Of a DNA stretch of 64,000 nucleotides, positions 27,730 to 37,001 are shown piece by piece. The stretch's first letter is position 1. Each line of letters starts with the position of its first letter. Made by a program: the position numbers and the translations under genes. This DNA is from Barthelona sp. PCE (lineage: Eukaryota; Metamonada: BaSk clade), in contig JAUFOR010000003.1 in NCBI GenBank assembly GCA_040285745.1, positions 1,523,788 through 1,587,787 of the forward strand, in the 5' to 3' direction. Under the pieces are notes generated by a model, which worked only from the letters and a program-made list of their open reading frames with translations, ran no database searches and was not told the origin of the DNA.

Positions 27730-28455
27730 ATGGACTTCATTGCAGAAGATTTTGAGAAAACTTTCAAGGTTGTCGTTATTGGTGATGGCCGAAGTGGTAA
27801 ATCAAGCATGATTAAACGTTACTGCGAAGGTGTTTTCAATGCAGACTACAAAAAGACTATCGGTGTTAATTTCCTGGAGAAAACATGCTATTACGAGCGC
27901 GACGACCAGGATGTTACATTGCATATTTGGGATACAGCAGGGCAGGAAGAATTTTCCTCTCTAACACAGCATTACTACCGTGGATCTTCAGCATGCATCA
28001 TTGTGTGCTCTCTTGACAACTACGACAGCTTTGAACATATTCTTGAATGGAAAGAGAAAGTTTTAGAGGAGGTTGGGCAGATTCCAATATGTTTTGCCAT
28101 TAATAAGATGGATCTGATTGGAACCGAAGAAGCACAATTTACCCTTGAAGATGTCGAGAACAGGTTTTATATGATGAAGATGAAACATTTCGAATGCTCT
28201 GTGAAAGACGATAGTGGTGTAACAGATATTTTCGACTACCTCGTCGAAAAATGCATGAATCCTCAAAAACACGTAGAGAACACAGTAGAGCTCACATTTG
28301 ATCATGAAGAACATTCAAAGCCTGTAACTAGAACAAGAACTGTGTCTAAACGTGAAGCACCTTTGACAGCAAACAGAGAAATTACCTTGATGCATCAACA
28401 GGATCAAGATGATACCTCAAAGAGCTTCTGGGAGGGTTTTTGTGCCTTGCTATAG
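27730..28455 (+). CDS. RAB23: Rab23-like small GTPase with a CaaX-type C-terminus (241 aa)
   Basis: The start at 27730 (MDFIAEDFEKTFKVVVIGDG) follows the family start; P-loop at 18-25 (GDGRSGKS). The switch region MIKRYCEGVFNADYKKTIGV, then NFLEK, is diagnostic for Rab23, as is WDTAGQEEF followed by QHYYRGSSACIIV. The nucleotide motif is NKMDL and the late one CSVKDDSG. The protein ends FCALL: a single Cys with X = Leu, a CaaX box expected to be geranylgeranylated by GGTase-I, as in other Rab23 proteins. Rab23 is a cilium-linked Rab, in keeping with the flagellar genes nearby. Confidence 0.94.
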   Translation: MDFIAEDFEKTFKVVVIGDGRSGKSSMIKRYCEGVFNADYKKTIGVNFLEKTCYYERDDQDVTLHIWDTAGQEEFSSLTQHYYRGSSACIIVCSLDNYDSFEHILEWKEKVLEEVGQIPICFAINKMDLIGTEEAQFTLEDVENRFYMMKMKHFECSVKDDSGVTDIFDYLVEKCMNPQKHVENTVELTFDHEEHSKPVTRTRTVSKREAPLTANREITLMHQQDQDDTSKSFWEGFCALL

Positions 28456-28683
28456 TCTTGTTAATAAAACAGAACAATTGATACCAATGTGCGCATTAGA
28501 AAAAGCTACATATTTATCAGTAAAAAGACATTTGTGTTGGTATTTCTGACTGTATTGGCTATTTTACGGTTGATAACTAACAAAAATAAGCTCTACAAAA
28601 TAGTATAGCCTTGAAACAGTGTATTTCAGAATAAGTTCCTTTTCTTAAGTTGGTTCCATTTTACACCATCCACGTATTCCAAA

Positions 28684-29259
28684 ATGTTCGAGAATGAGTA
28701 TCACGATGATGAAAATCACAGTTCCAGTGAATCCGATGGCTTCAGCTCAGATGATGAGTTTGTTGCTATGAGACAACAGAGATTGTCTGGAATCAGGAAA
28801 CGCCAGGCAGTCCTTGAGAAATATTTAGCATTACAGCACGGAGAAGTTACCACCATTCAAGAGAATGAAGTTCTTGATGTTTGTAAGAACAGCACATTCG
28901 TTGTCATGCACTTCTTCCACAAAGACTTTGAGAGATGCAAGTTAATGGACGCTCACTTAAAGAATATTGCTCCTCAATATCTTGGTACACGTTTTTGTCG
29001 TATTGAGGCTGAGTTTGCCGCTTTCTTCTGCTCAAAGCTCAATGTACAGATCCTTCCGTGCGTCATTATGTTCAAGGGTGGTATTGGTGGTGACCGTATT
29101 GTTGGCTTCGAGGGTATTGGAAATGAAACCGATGAATTTACAACTAAGGATCTCATCAGACGCCTGAACGAGGCACACATGCTCTACACTGGTATGGAGC
29201 AGTTTGATAACCAGAAAAACGAGGATGAAGATAGAAACACCGGTCGTCTCACTTTCTAG
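28684..29259 (+). CDS. TXNDC9: TXNDC9/PhLP3-like thioredoxin-fold protein (191 aa)
   Basis: Residues about 45-175 form a thioredoxin fold of the phosducin-like protein 3/TXNDC9 type: VVMHFFHKDFERCKLMDAHL, LGTRFCRIEAEFAAFFCSKL, ILPCVIMFKGG, DRIVGFEGIG and FTTKDLIRRLNEA. The redox CxxC is absent (FERC at that place), as in other PhLP3 proteins, so it should not be an oxidoreductase. The family acts with the CCT chaperonin in folding tubulin and actin. The acidic Ser-rich N-terminus (HDDENHSSSESDGFSSDDE) is a likely CK2 target. Confidence 0.92.
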   Translation: MFENEYHDDENHSSSESDGFSSDDEFVAMRQQRLSGIRKRQAVLEKYLALQHGEVTTIQENEVLDVCKNSTFVVMHFFHKDFERCKLMDAHLKNIAPQYLGTRFCRIEAEFAAFFCSKLNVQILPCVIMFKGGIGGDRIVGFEGIGNETDEFTTKDLIRRLNEAHMLYTGMEQFDNQKNEDEDRNTGRLTF

Positions 29260-29402
29260 TCTAAATAATTACATGTATTCATCAGCTCAGCGAATAAATC
29301 AGCACCTTTAGCTCTGTTTGTATTGGTTTAGATTGTGAAAATTTTCGATATGTGAACTATTTGAACATTGCAGGTGTTTTAGCAAAAAAATCTATTTTCA
29401 TC

Positions 29403-30260
29403 ATGCAGAGCACTTTAGATGTTCTCACGACGGGCTATAAACCTGATATCCAGGATACGTCACAAGGAATGGAACCTGTACCATCAATCAACCAACGTTC
29501 CAGGACTTCTCAAAACAGATTCTCAAATATTCCACCCAAAAAGCAGCGAACGGACAATCAGGATGAGGATAAGACAGAAAAAAAGGAACAAACGTGTGAA
29601 GCAGCAAAGGTTTTCATTCGGGCTTGTGCAAGTGGATATTCAGATTCTTTAATGAAAGATGATGTCGGATACTTTGTCGACGTCGGGATTTCAGGCAGTG
29701 ATGAATTTAAACGAGTGATGCTACGAGCACCCGCACTCAAGTCACTAATGACTATCTCTAGTACCAGAATAACGATAAGGGGACGTATTGGTGACAGCAC
29801 TAACCCCCTCACCGCGCGAATCAGCAGCAAAGATGAGGATACACTTCGAAGAGCGAGACATTTTTTTGGTATCCTCCAAAACGAAAACGTGTTAGACATG
29901 GGTGAGGTTGAGATGAAGAGGTTCTCATCGCAGGCGTTTTCTATGAAGCGCGTTCTGCATTTTGAAAATGTTAAGGGTTCTTTCAGTATGCGACACAAAC
30001 TTTTAGGCATGAATGGCGTAAATTTTAAGCATATTCGTGACTTAAGTGGCGCTAAACTATCTATAGACGACAGCACGATAGAAATAACAGCCACAAACGC
30101 TACACAGTTAGAAGAAGCTGAGAGATTGACAACTTTGTTGCTCAATACGACAAAAGAGGCTCTTAAACAACATCAAACACAGCACAAGCTTGTGACTCTG
30201 CGTGAGAGACGTAGAGAAGCTTTGCGTATGAAGACCCCTGGCTTCTCATTTCTGAAGTAA
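29403..30260 (+). CDS. Double KH-domain RNA-binding protein, KHDC4-like (285 aa)
   Basis: ATG at 29403 (MQSTLDVLTTGYKPDIQD). After a basic Lys/Gln-rich segment, residues about 95-165 look like a first, degenerate KH-like unit. Residues about 185-255 form a clearer KH fold (VKGSFSMRHKLLGMNGVNFK, HIRDLSGAKLSI). The 'F..R.KLLG..G.NFKHI...TGAK' pattern resembles KHDC4/BLOM7 and branch-point-binding-type KH proteins, suggesting pre-mRNA or mRNA binding. The exact family is uncertain. It ends in a basic helix (TLRERRREALRMKTPG). Confidence 0.65.
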   Translation: MQSTLDVLTTGYKPDIQDTSQGMEPVPSINQRSRTSQNRFSNIPPKKQRTDNQDEDKTEKKEQTCEAAKVFIRACASGYSDSLMKDDVGYFVDVGISGSDEFKRVMLRAPALKSLMTISSTRITIRGRIGDSTNPLTARISSKDEDTLRRARHFFGILQNENVLDMGEVEMKRFSSQAFSMKRVLHFENVKGSFSMRHKLLGMNGVNFKHIRDLSGAKLSIDDSTIEITATNATQLEEAERLTTLLLNTTKEALKQHQTQHKLVTLRERRREALRMKTPGFSFLK

Positions 30261-30347
30261 AAATCGCAACCCTGGAAAAACGCTTCTCTCCCTTCTCTTA
30301 AAATTTTGGGACTGCAAAAAGCATATATGAAAATATTTACAGATTAA

Positions 30348-32672
30348 ATGAACCGGAAATTGCAAAAAACAACAGTTTATGGAGATCTTGGGAGTATAAT
30401 GCTCTCACAACCAATCCAGAACAATGATCTACCGCCACGTGAGACTGCACGGAGTAGCGGGGCCCGGTCTAAACATATAAATAGACCTAAAAAGAAGAAG
30501 AGAAAGAAAAAGCAACTTTCACCATTTTCTGACTCTAAAACATTTTTCAATTCCTTTTCGTCAAAAACTTCCAGCGCTTCCCCAAGGGAGTCGCTTAAAA
30601 CGCCAGAATCACCCATTATGAGCAAGAAAGTAGACTACTTTGCAAACCTGAGAATTGCTCAGTATGGTGTTTCCAAAAGCCATAAAGCAATATGGTCCCT
30701 TGTTGACACGGGCCGCATCACAGCAGTGAACATCATGAGTGACGATGACATTGGCGAGGTGAGCTCGGTAGACGTCATCGTACTAGATCTTACGAGGGTT
30801 AAGAAGGATGAGGCGGTAACAAGATTACATGAATTCGCCGTTAACCAACAGGCCACATTTACAGTGGCAGATGTTCGCTGGCTGCGTTCTTGTCTGAAGG
30901 TTCAAAAGCTGCTGCCCTATGGCCAGTGGAAAATTGATGTTCCCAAAGAGTATGAGGTTATGTACCCGGCAGTTGATGAATCCGCTAAGCGGGTCGCCGT
31001 GGTTGACGCAGACGAGGACGATAGTGTTTTCTGGAACGCTAAAGATAAAAACCCTGCGCTCGCCGAATTTGCCAAGCAGTATATGAGACATGCAACAACA
31101 AACGGTGACTACTACATGCAACTTGTACGCGATGAGCACATAGCTCCCGAGAGACTCCGGTTGATCGCGCCTAAACGTCAGCCATACATGTATCTTTCGG
31201 ATGAGGAGGCAGCCATAGAAATCGAGAACCAGCGCCAATTACTGAACGCTTCTCTCACTGAGACAGACCGGTACCACATCGATTATGTGCGGAAAAGAAC
31301 GCATGCGTACCTACAAGGTTGTGATCCGCAAAAAGACGGGTCATCACAATATCTTCGCAAAGGAGAGCTCGTTAGTGATTTTACTTTGTTTTTGCACGGT
31401 TTTGAGTCCTACTTAAAGTCACTAAAAACAGTTGGTAAGAGTGAAAAACATTTTCGAACATCAGGAACAATGGCGTTTATGCGGTCTCTTGAGATCATTA
31501 TTCAACGCCACTACTTCGCCCTAAACACACTTTCTGGGTTTCTTGAGCTTTGCTCTTTCCTTGACGGGGAAGAATCTGTTACATTCTCAACCAGAACCCA
31601 TTTCAAGATGCAGTATCTTTTCTTCAAGATCCTCTTTCTCGGAGAGTTCTTTTCTCGTGCTGACGGTGTCATGAATGGCATGAACGTCGATATCACAAGG
31701 ACAATAAGTGAAACAAACCCAAAGAACAACATCTGTTTCGGCTTCAACCAGATTGTTTCTTTCTACAACGGTGCTCCACCAGCAGTTTGTGCAGAGCTGA
31801 ATGCACAGGTCATGGAGGCGTTTTCTGTTGTCAAATGTGATCAGGATCTTGCAGAAGCTGTCCAGATTACAGCGTATACAACAAAGATACTGAGCGAGAG
31901 CCAGCGCCACCACGTTGAGGAGCTGGCCGGCGTACATGGCATATCTGTTGAGACAGCTGCAGAACTGGTCTTGCATAAAGGACTGACGCTGACGAAGCTC
32001 GAGCAGAATCCATTGCTTTTGGACAGAAAGATTCCTCAGCTTGACCTGGCGCTCTCGTACGTACGGCAATACAGCCAGCGGATGCCTCGTGCTGAGGTGG
32101 AGAGGATATTCAACATTGTCAAGACGGCATGCGACAACCTCCCAGCGTTCAGCTACTCTGATGACTTTGAACTTGTGCTCTGTGGCAGTTATGCGCGAGG
32201 ATATAAAACGTGCGGTGACGTTGACATCCTCCTCGTTGTTCCAGAGACATGGGACCTGGGTTCGAGTCCCGTTCTACTCTTTGATCTTGTTCGTGAGCTG
32301 AACAGCAGCGGACATATCGTTGGGTGCTTATCCGGTGAGGAGAGCGCCAAAAAATGGATGGGATTAGTGAGAACAAGTGAGAATGCATTGGCTCGTCGTC
32401 TTGACCTTCTTGTTGTTCGAAAGAGTGAGAAAGCACTTGCAACACTACATTTTATTGGTCCTGAACGATTCAACAGAAGTTTACGATGGCTAGCACGGAA
32501 GTATAACCTGAGCTTGAGTCAGCATAACATGCGCTTCAGAGGAACGGCATCGGAAGGCGCCGACGCTAATGGTATTCCGTTGCTAATTCGTAAGGAAGAG
32601 GATGTGTTCAAGTACCTTGGCCTAGAGTACGTTGAAGCGCATATGCGAGAAAGTGCATCAGTAAAAAAATAG
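30348..32672 (+). CDS. Family X DNA polymerase with BRCT domain, pol lambda/mu-like (774 aa)
   Basis: Residues 1-90 are basic and Ser-rich with a nuclear-localisation-like PKKKKRKKKQ. A BRCT domain lies at about 95-190 (ending DVRWLRSCLKVQKLLPYGQW). A helix-hairpin-helix region around 540-560 includes ELAGVHGISVETAAELVLHK. The palm has CGSYARGYKTCGDVDILLV (metal-binding Asp pair at about 623-625) and a third Asp in RRLDLLVV. The thumb block LHFIGPERFNRSLRWLARKY, then LSLSQH, is conserved. BRCT plus pol X is the layout of pol lambda, mu and TdT, used in non-homologous end joining and gap filling. The usual 'YFTGS' sugar-selectivity motif reads HFIGP, like neither pol beta nor lambda exactly. 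Longer than pol lambda (about 575 aa). Confidence 0.92.
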   Translation: MNRKLQKTTVYGDLGSIMLSQPIQNNDLPPRETARSSGARSKHINRPKKKKRKKKQLSPFSDSKTFFNSFSSKTSSASPRESLKTPESPIMSKKVDYFANLRIAQYGVSKSHKAIWSLVDTGRITAVNIMSDDDIGEVSSVDVIVLDLTRVKKDEAVTRLHEFAVNQQATFTVADVRWLRSCLKVQKLLPYGQWKIDVPKEYEVMYPAVDESAKRVAVVDADEDDSVFWNAKDKNPALAEFAKQYMRHATTNGDYYMQLVRDEHIAPERLRLIAPKRQPYMYLSDEEAAIEIENQRQLLNASLTETDRYHIDYVRKRTHAYLQGCDPQKDGSSQYLRKGELVSDFTLFLHGFESYLKSLKTVGKSEKHFRTSGTMAFMRSLEIIIQRHYFALNTLSGFLELCSFLDGEESVTFSTRTHFKMQYLFFKILFLGEFFSRADGVMNGMNVDITRTISETNPKNNICFGFNQIVSFYNGAPPAVCAELNAQVMEAFSVVKCDQDLAEAVQITAYTTKILSESQRHHVEELAGVHGISVETAAELVLHKGLTLTKLEQNPLLLDRKIPQLDLALSYVRQYSQRMPRAEVERIFNIVKTACDNLPAFSYSDDFELVLCGSYARGYKTCGDVDILLVVPETWDLGSSPVLLFDLVRELNSSGHIVGCLSGEESAKKWMGLVRTSENALARRLDLLVVRKSEKALATLHFIGPERFNRSLRWLARKYNLSLSQHNMRFRGTASEGADANGIPLLIRKEEDVFKYLGLEYVEAHMRESASVKK

Positions 32673-32757
32673 TGTATGTTTCAGGCGCTGTGAAAACTTG
32701 TCAAAAAAAAAAATTGCTGTTGTTACACCTATCAAATGCTACCAATTTAACCCATGT

Positions 32758-33376
32758 TCAAGTTCGTAAAACTACACCGCGCACCAATCGTGGGATATAA
32801 GCTCGTACACCGACGGCCTCAGATGGACGTCGTGTGCTTGAAATGTCTGTTCTGTCCAGGGCGTAAATGAACGCGATTGTTCTTCCCAGCGAAAAAACAT
32901 CGCTCGAGAACGTGTGCTCATGTCCCTCAGCAACCACCCGACCTGTAGCCGTCCGTCCCTACCACTGACGTACTCTGGGCCAGTTCTCAAACTGTGCGGC
33001 TTCAACGTCAGTACCTACAGCTCGCAGGATTCCCGTCACTGTCGAAAACAAGAACATTCCGGGGGTTTAGGTCACGCAGGATGATGTTGTTGGTGTGCAT
33101 TGTGAACAGGGCTTTCCACAAGTAGGAATACTGAAAATCTCCTCCAATGATGGGATTGAAAACACTTTGATACAGGTGGTATGCACTGTGACCACCGTCT
33201 CTTGACTCCCAGAATGTGCATCTGTACGGTTCCGATGAAAGAACAATGTTCTCTACAGTAACTGTTTCATTATTGAAGCGTGCAATGTAAGCAAGCCCTT
33301 CTTCGCTTTTAAATACTCGTACTATATTGTGAGATGAGGCTACAACCACAGATATGGAATAGAAATAGTAAAACAA
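32758..33376 (-). pseudogene. Protein kinase pseudogene with two frameshifts
   Basis: Kinase subdomains lie on the minus strand in order but in three frames. Frame one (to about 33010) has FTMHTNNIILRDLNPRNVLV, a degenerate catalytic loop, then FDSDGNP. Frame two (33005 to about 32955) has LKPHSLRTGPEYVSGRDG, an APE-like activation segment. Frame three (about 32955 to 32758) has HTFSSDVFSLGRTIAFIY, the DxWSLG helix. No ATG opens the first frame, and the glycine loop and VAIK lysine are missing. This is best read as a decayed kinase gene, kinase group unknown. It is not the WNK at 43623. Sequencing errors could explain the shifts but not the missing N-lobe. Confidence 0.7.
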
Positions 33377-33521
33377 GAATAAATATCACTCCACCTTTCA
33401 AACAGCTTTCAGGGGCGTTTCAGGGTATTTCGGTGATCTGGGGGCTGAACTGTGAATGATTTTGTTTGTTCAAATTTTTTTTACTCTTTCACAAGTACAA
33501 GATTTTTAAGAAACAGTTCTA

Positions 33522-34691
33522 ATGACAGAACTATGCCCAGAGTCAGAATCGGAATTAGAGGAGGAAAAGAAGCTTGCCAGCGTTAATATTCTGCTGTTCG
33601 TTATCAGTGCTGCAGCATTCTTAGTAACAGCATCCCAGATATTTACAAACGATCTTCTTTATTACAAAAGTGATGTGGGGAAGTACGCAATAATCGCCAG
33701 TATAACGTGGTTGTATATTTCAGTGCTGTATACAACCGTACGATGCATCTTATATGATGATAATGCTTGTTTTTATACCTTCAGGACTGTCTTTCTTGAC
33801 ATTCCTATTGCAGTTCTGCTTACAATTTTTTGCTTTTTAACTGGTTACGATTTTTCTTTGTTAATCATAGCAGGGATTTTAGCAATCTTGTGTATAAAAC
33901 TCATAAGTCCCACTGGAAAACTCACATTCAATCAAATTCTATACTCAAAACTTGATATATGGGTTGATGAATGGAAGAAAGAAAAAATTTTCATAGAGTT
34001 TGGTTATAATAGTAATCAATACGGTAAGTTTAATGTATGTGAAACAATTGTACCTGAAGAATTGGAGTGCTCTAATAATCGGTTATACTTACCAACCACA
34101 CATCAAATTTGTATAATATACCCTTCAGTTACATGTACTGCTGATGATGATTATACTGTTGAGTATGAAGAAAACATAAAGAATTATGCTGAAGACCGAA
34201 TGCAACGTTCTTTATTTAAGCGCGTAAAAAGAAGTAATGTGAAGTCAATTGCAGTAGTAATGGTTGATAAAGCACCTTTGTGGTTTAATCCAATATTTTT
34301 TGTGTTAATTAGTTTATTTTCACCATATCACTCTTGGTACTCTTTAATGTTATATTCTTCCTCTTACGATGGAATATATGTTGATTTAAGGAAGAAATAC
34401 AAATTTGTTCCCAAATCTTTTGAATCAAGACAATTGGATAATGCAGTAGAGTTGGAAACGGAAGCAGGGAAACAGGAAGTTAATATAGATATTAGTGATG
34501 ATGAAGTATCAACTTTGAAGAAAAATATGATTGCAATGAAGACACAAATCACAGAACTTCAGGCTCAACTGATTCAACAAACTGCTGTTGTGAAGGTGAA
34601 TTTGGAACCTTCAGCTCCAAATGCATGTGACGAACCCACACTAGCTACGCATGATAAAGGCGGTATTATCTACATTCCAACCGCTCTTTAA
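33522..34691 (+). CDS. Multi-pass membrane protein, lineage-specific pair A (389 aa)
   Basis: The N-terminal acidic segment (ESESELEEEKK) is followed by four hydrophobic segments (residues about 22-135, for example VNILLFVISAAAFLVTASQI). A polar region of about 130 residues comes next, then a further hydrophobic segment (FNPIFFVLISLFSPYHSWY) and a tail with a coiled-coil-like stretch (STLKKNMIAMKTQITELQAQ). The polar domain and last segment align by eye with the protein at 37002-37937 (YGKF..., PT..., LISLFSPYHSWY versus FMLLAPCDLWY), so the two are paralogues. No known family. Convergent with the frameshifted MPR gene (10 bp). Confidence 0.8.
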   Translation: MTELCPESESELEEEKKLASVNILLFVISAAAFLVTASQIFTNDLLYYKSDVGKYAIIASITWLYISVLYTTVRCILYDDNACFYTFRTVFLDIPIAVLLTIFCFLTGYDFSLLIIAGILAILCIKLISPTGKLTFNQILYSKLDIWVDEWKKEKIFIEFGYNSNQYGKFNVCETIVPEELECSNNRLYLPTTHQICIIYPSVTCTADDDYTVEYEENIKNYAEDRMQRSLFKRVKRSNVKSIAVVMVDKAPLWFNPIFFVLISLFSPYHSWYSLMLYSSSYDGIYVDLRKKYKFVPKSFESRQLDNAVELETEAGKQEVNIDISDDEVSTLKKNMIAMKTQITELQAQLIQQTAVVKVNLEPSAPNACDEPTLATHDKGGIIYIPTAL

Positions 34692-34701
34692 AATAAATTT
34701 G

Positions 34702-36859
34702 CTATTCATTATGGTAATGCTCATGATAATTGGGCATGTGGTACTCAACGATGGACGCCTCGGCCAGGAACGATGGAAGGTGGAACGTTTCCACAGTGTA
34801 TTTCATTGATTCTGGGTCTTCCTCAACGTTATACGTTTTCAACACCATTATCTTGGTTTCTTCTTCGTATGACATGTCTTGAACAGTGTTATTGGGCAGA
34901 TTATGATCGTGGTTTATATCAACATAGGGAAAACATGGTAAATTGTAGTTTGTGAAAAAACGCGTTTTAATTGCACCGTCTTCAACATATGCTTTAATGA
35001 TCCCATCCCTTACGTACATGTATGAGCCTCCTACGAAGTTTTGGAAACTGTCGCCTTTCCAAATTTCATCACGTTCAAAAAGGAGAACAGGCCCTAAAAA
35101 GCTTCCTGTTGACCAATCTAAACAGTGTAAATGTTGCGTTGCTGCTTCTTCACTGCGTGTATGTACAACAAACAGCTGATGATCAGGTGTTTCAGCCAAT
35201 GGACGAGGGTTGAAGTAAACATCTTCCACAGGTTCAAAAAAAACAATGTGCTTTTGAACCTCCACGTCATACCCGTTGACATTAAGCTGAAAAAAATGGA
35301 TTGCTTCTTCACATAAAATGCAAGCTGAATTATCAAAATGTGAACCATGAACACTTAGAACATAAATATTCGGTGGAAGCTCCAAAATCACCTTACTACC
35401 TGAATAAACCAAGCATGTATCATCTTCACGATAGTCAACATTTAAGGGCAACCCTAGAATAAAACCACGGTTTTCTGAACCACAATGAGGCAAAATGGTT
35501 GTGATGGATTCGGATTCTGAGTCATTCCAGTGAATTTTTGCATATTTAGTACGTGCTTTGGCCATTACAAAAAAAAAAAAAAAATCATTTCCTTCATTTG
35601 GATGAACTGTTTGGATCTTGTACCTCATACGTCTCTGATTCTGAACCATATATTTGAAACTCGTATGTGACTCATTTATACGCATAGTTTTCAGCACAAT
35701 AAGCTTCCTTTCTTTAAAAAAAAAGTAACATCTTATCGAAGAGTTATAATCATCGTACACTTCAGCTATTCCATCAAAAAATATTTTCTTTGGGTGAAGA
35801 CTTTTCAAACGAAACACCTCATTATCAACTGCTCTGAATTTGATTGGCCCATAACGTCTTGTAATTTTGTCAACACCACAAAAAACACAATCTTCATGAT
35901 GAAAGGAATTATCGTTCAAATCTATATGCTTCAAGTCATTGAAGCGTACAATACTCAAATTCATTTCACCCTTTGACATTTTCAATTCACCATTTTCGAT
36001 ATGAATCACTTCCACAAATCTTAAATCAATGAATACCATTGACAAAACATCTTGAGTGAGCGTTAATAATGCAAAATTCGAGAATCTGCTAATATTCAAT
36101 CCTTTAAGCTGTGGAAACCTTTCTGTCAAGTTAACTTGGTTCCTCTGACTGTCAAATATTACCAATTCACCATATCTATGACCGTGAAGGACTGAGAAAA
36201 TACAATCCGAGTTGTAACATATGATGAATTTTAAATAAGTATCATCTAACTGCTCAATATCAGGTTCATGTACCTCGTCCATGTCATCTGCAGAAAAATT
36301 GTAATGCCATATGGAATCATCTTGGCATTTCCTCAACAAAATGTAGTTTGAATTGATGTTTGATTCAACTGTATACTCTCCAAGACATCTATATTCATCG
36401 GTTAGAACATTTAATATGTAGCATTGCCTCATTCTTCTGTTATTAACGGTTTCTTTAATGGAGAATAGTAGGTGATTTTTCCATTGGAAGTAATCTGCTA
36501 ATTTGAAACCTTCCTATGTTATCAAACGGGAAGGGTATTCTCCTTCTTGTATGCTCATCGCTCATGATATCGTTAAGTATTAAGATATCAAGATGAGTTA
36601 ACATACTACTGTCATCAAAAAGCTGTTCGATGATCATGTAAGATTCTCCAGCTTTTAATTTATCCGTGTACTGAAGAGGCTTACGCGTACCATCCACATA
36701 TCCAACAAAGTCCTTGCCTTCAATGGCACTTTCAATGAGGCTTATATCTTTGTTTTCTCTTGACTTAAGCAATATTAGACCCTTTCCCTCAAATATCAGC
36801 TGCCCCTCGGGATATGCCCTGATGATAAGGTCGTCCTCGAACTTTCGAACCCTAGGCAT
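34702..36859 (-). pseudogene. MPR-family gene disrupted by one frameshift
   Basis: Two adjacent frames, 36859..36455 (134 codons, starting MPRVRKFEDDLIIRAYPEG) and 36432..34702 (576 codons), together match the intact 732-residue gene at 60390-62588 from end to end. A frame change near 36505-36520 breaks it: the first frame goes on as RFQISRLLPM and stops, while the other frame reads ADYFQWKNHLLFSIKETVNN and then joins MRQCYILNVLTDEYRCLGEY, where the intact copy has CYILNILTEQYRCLGEY. Apart from this single shift both parts are open, so decay is recent or the shift is a sequencing error. A run of 12 A at about 35571-35582 (coding Phe) is another place where length errors are likely. Confidence 0.8.
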
Positions 36860-37001
36860 ATGGATGTGGTGAGAATTCCGGAAACAATGACTACTGCAGC
36901 TCTTCAGACGCAGGTAGTTCCCTTTTCTTTTTTGGTATAACTGTTTACATACTTACATATATTCAGGGACTGGTATCGCATTTTAACTCGCAGTAAACCA
37001 C

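Noticed and set aside
32250-32275. Perfect B-box-like stretch (GGTTCGAGTCCC) suggesting a tRNA T-arm
   Set aside because: It lies inside conserved family X polymerase coding sequence (WDLGSSPVLLFD), and no acceptor, D- or anticodon arm can be drawn upstream.
34702-36859. Programmed ribosomal frameshifting in the MPR copy
   Set aside because: No slippery heptamer or following structure is evident at the break, and the intact paralogue does not need a shift; a mutation or sequencing error is simpler.
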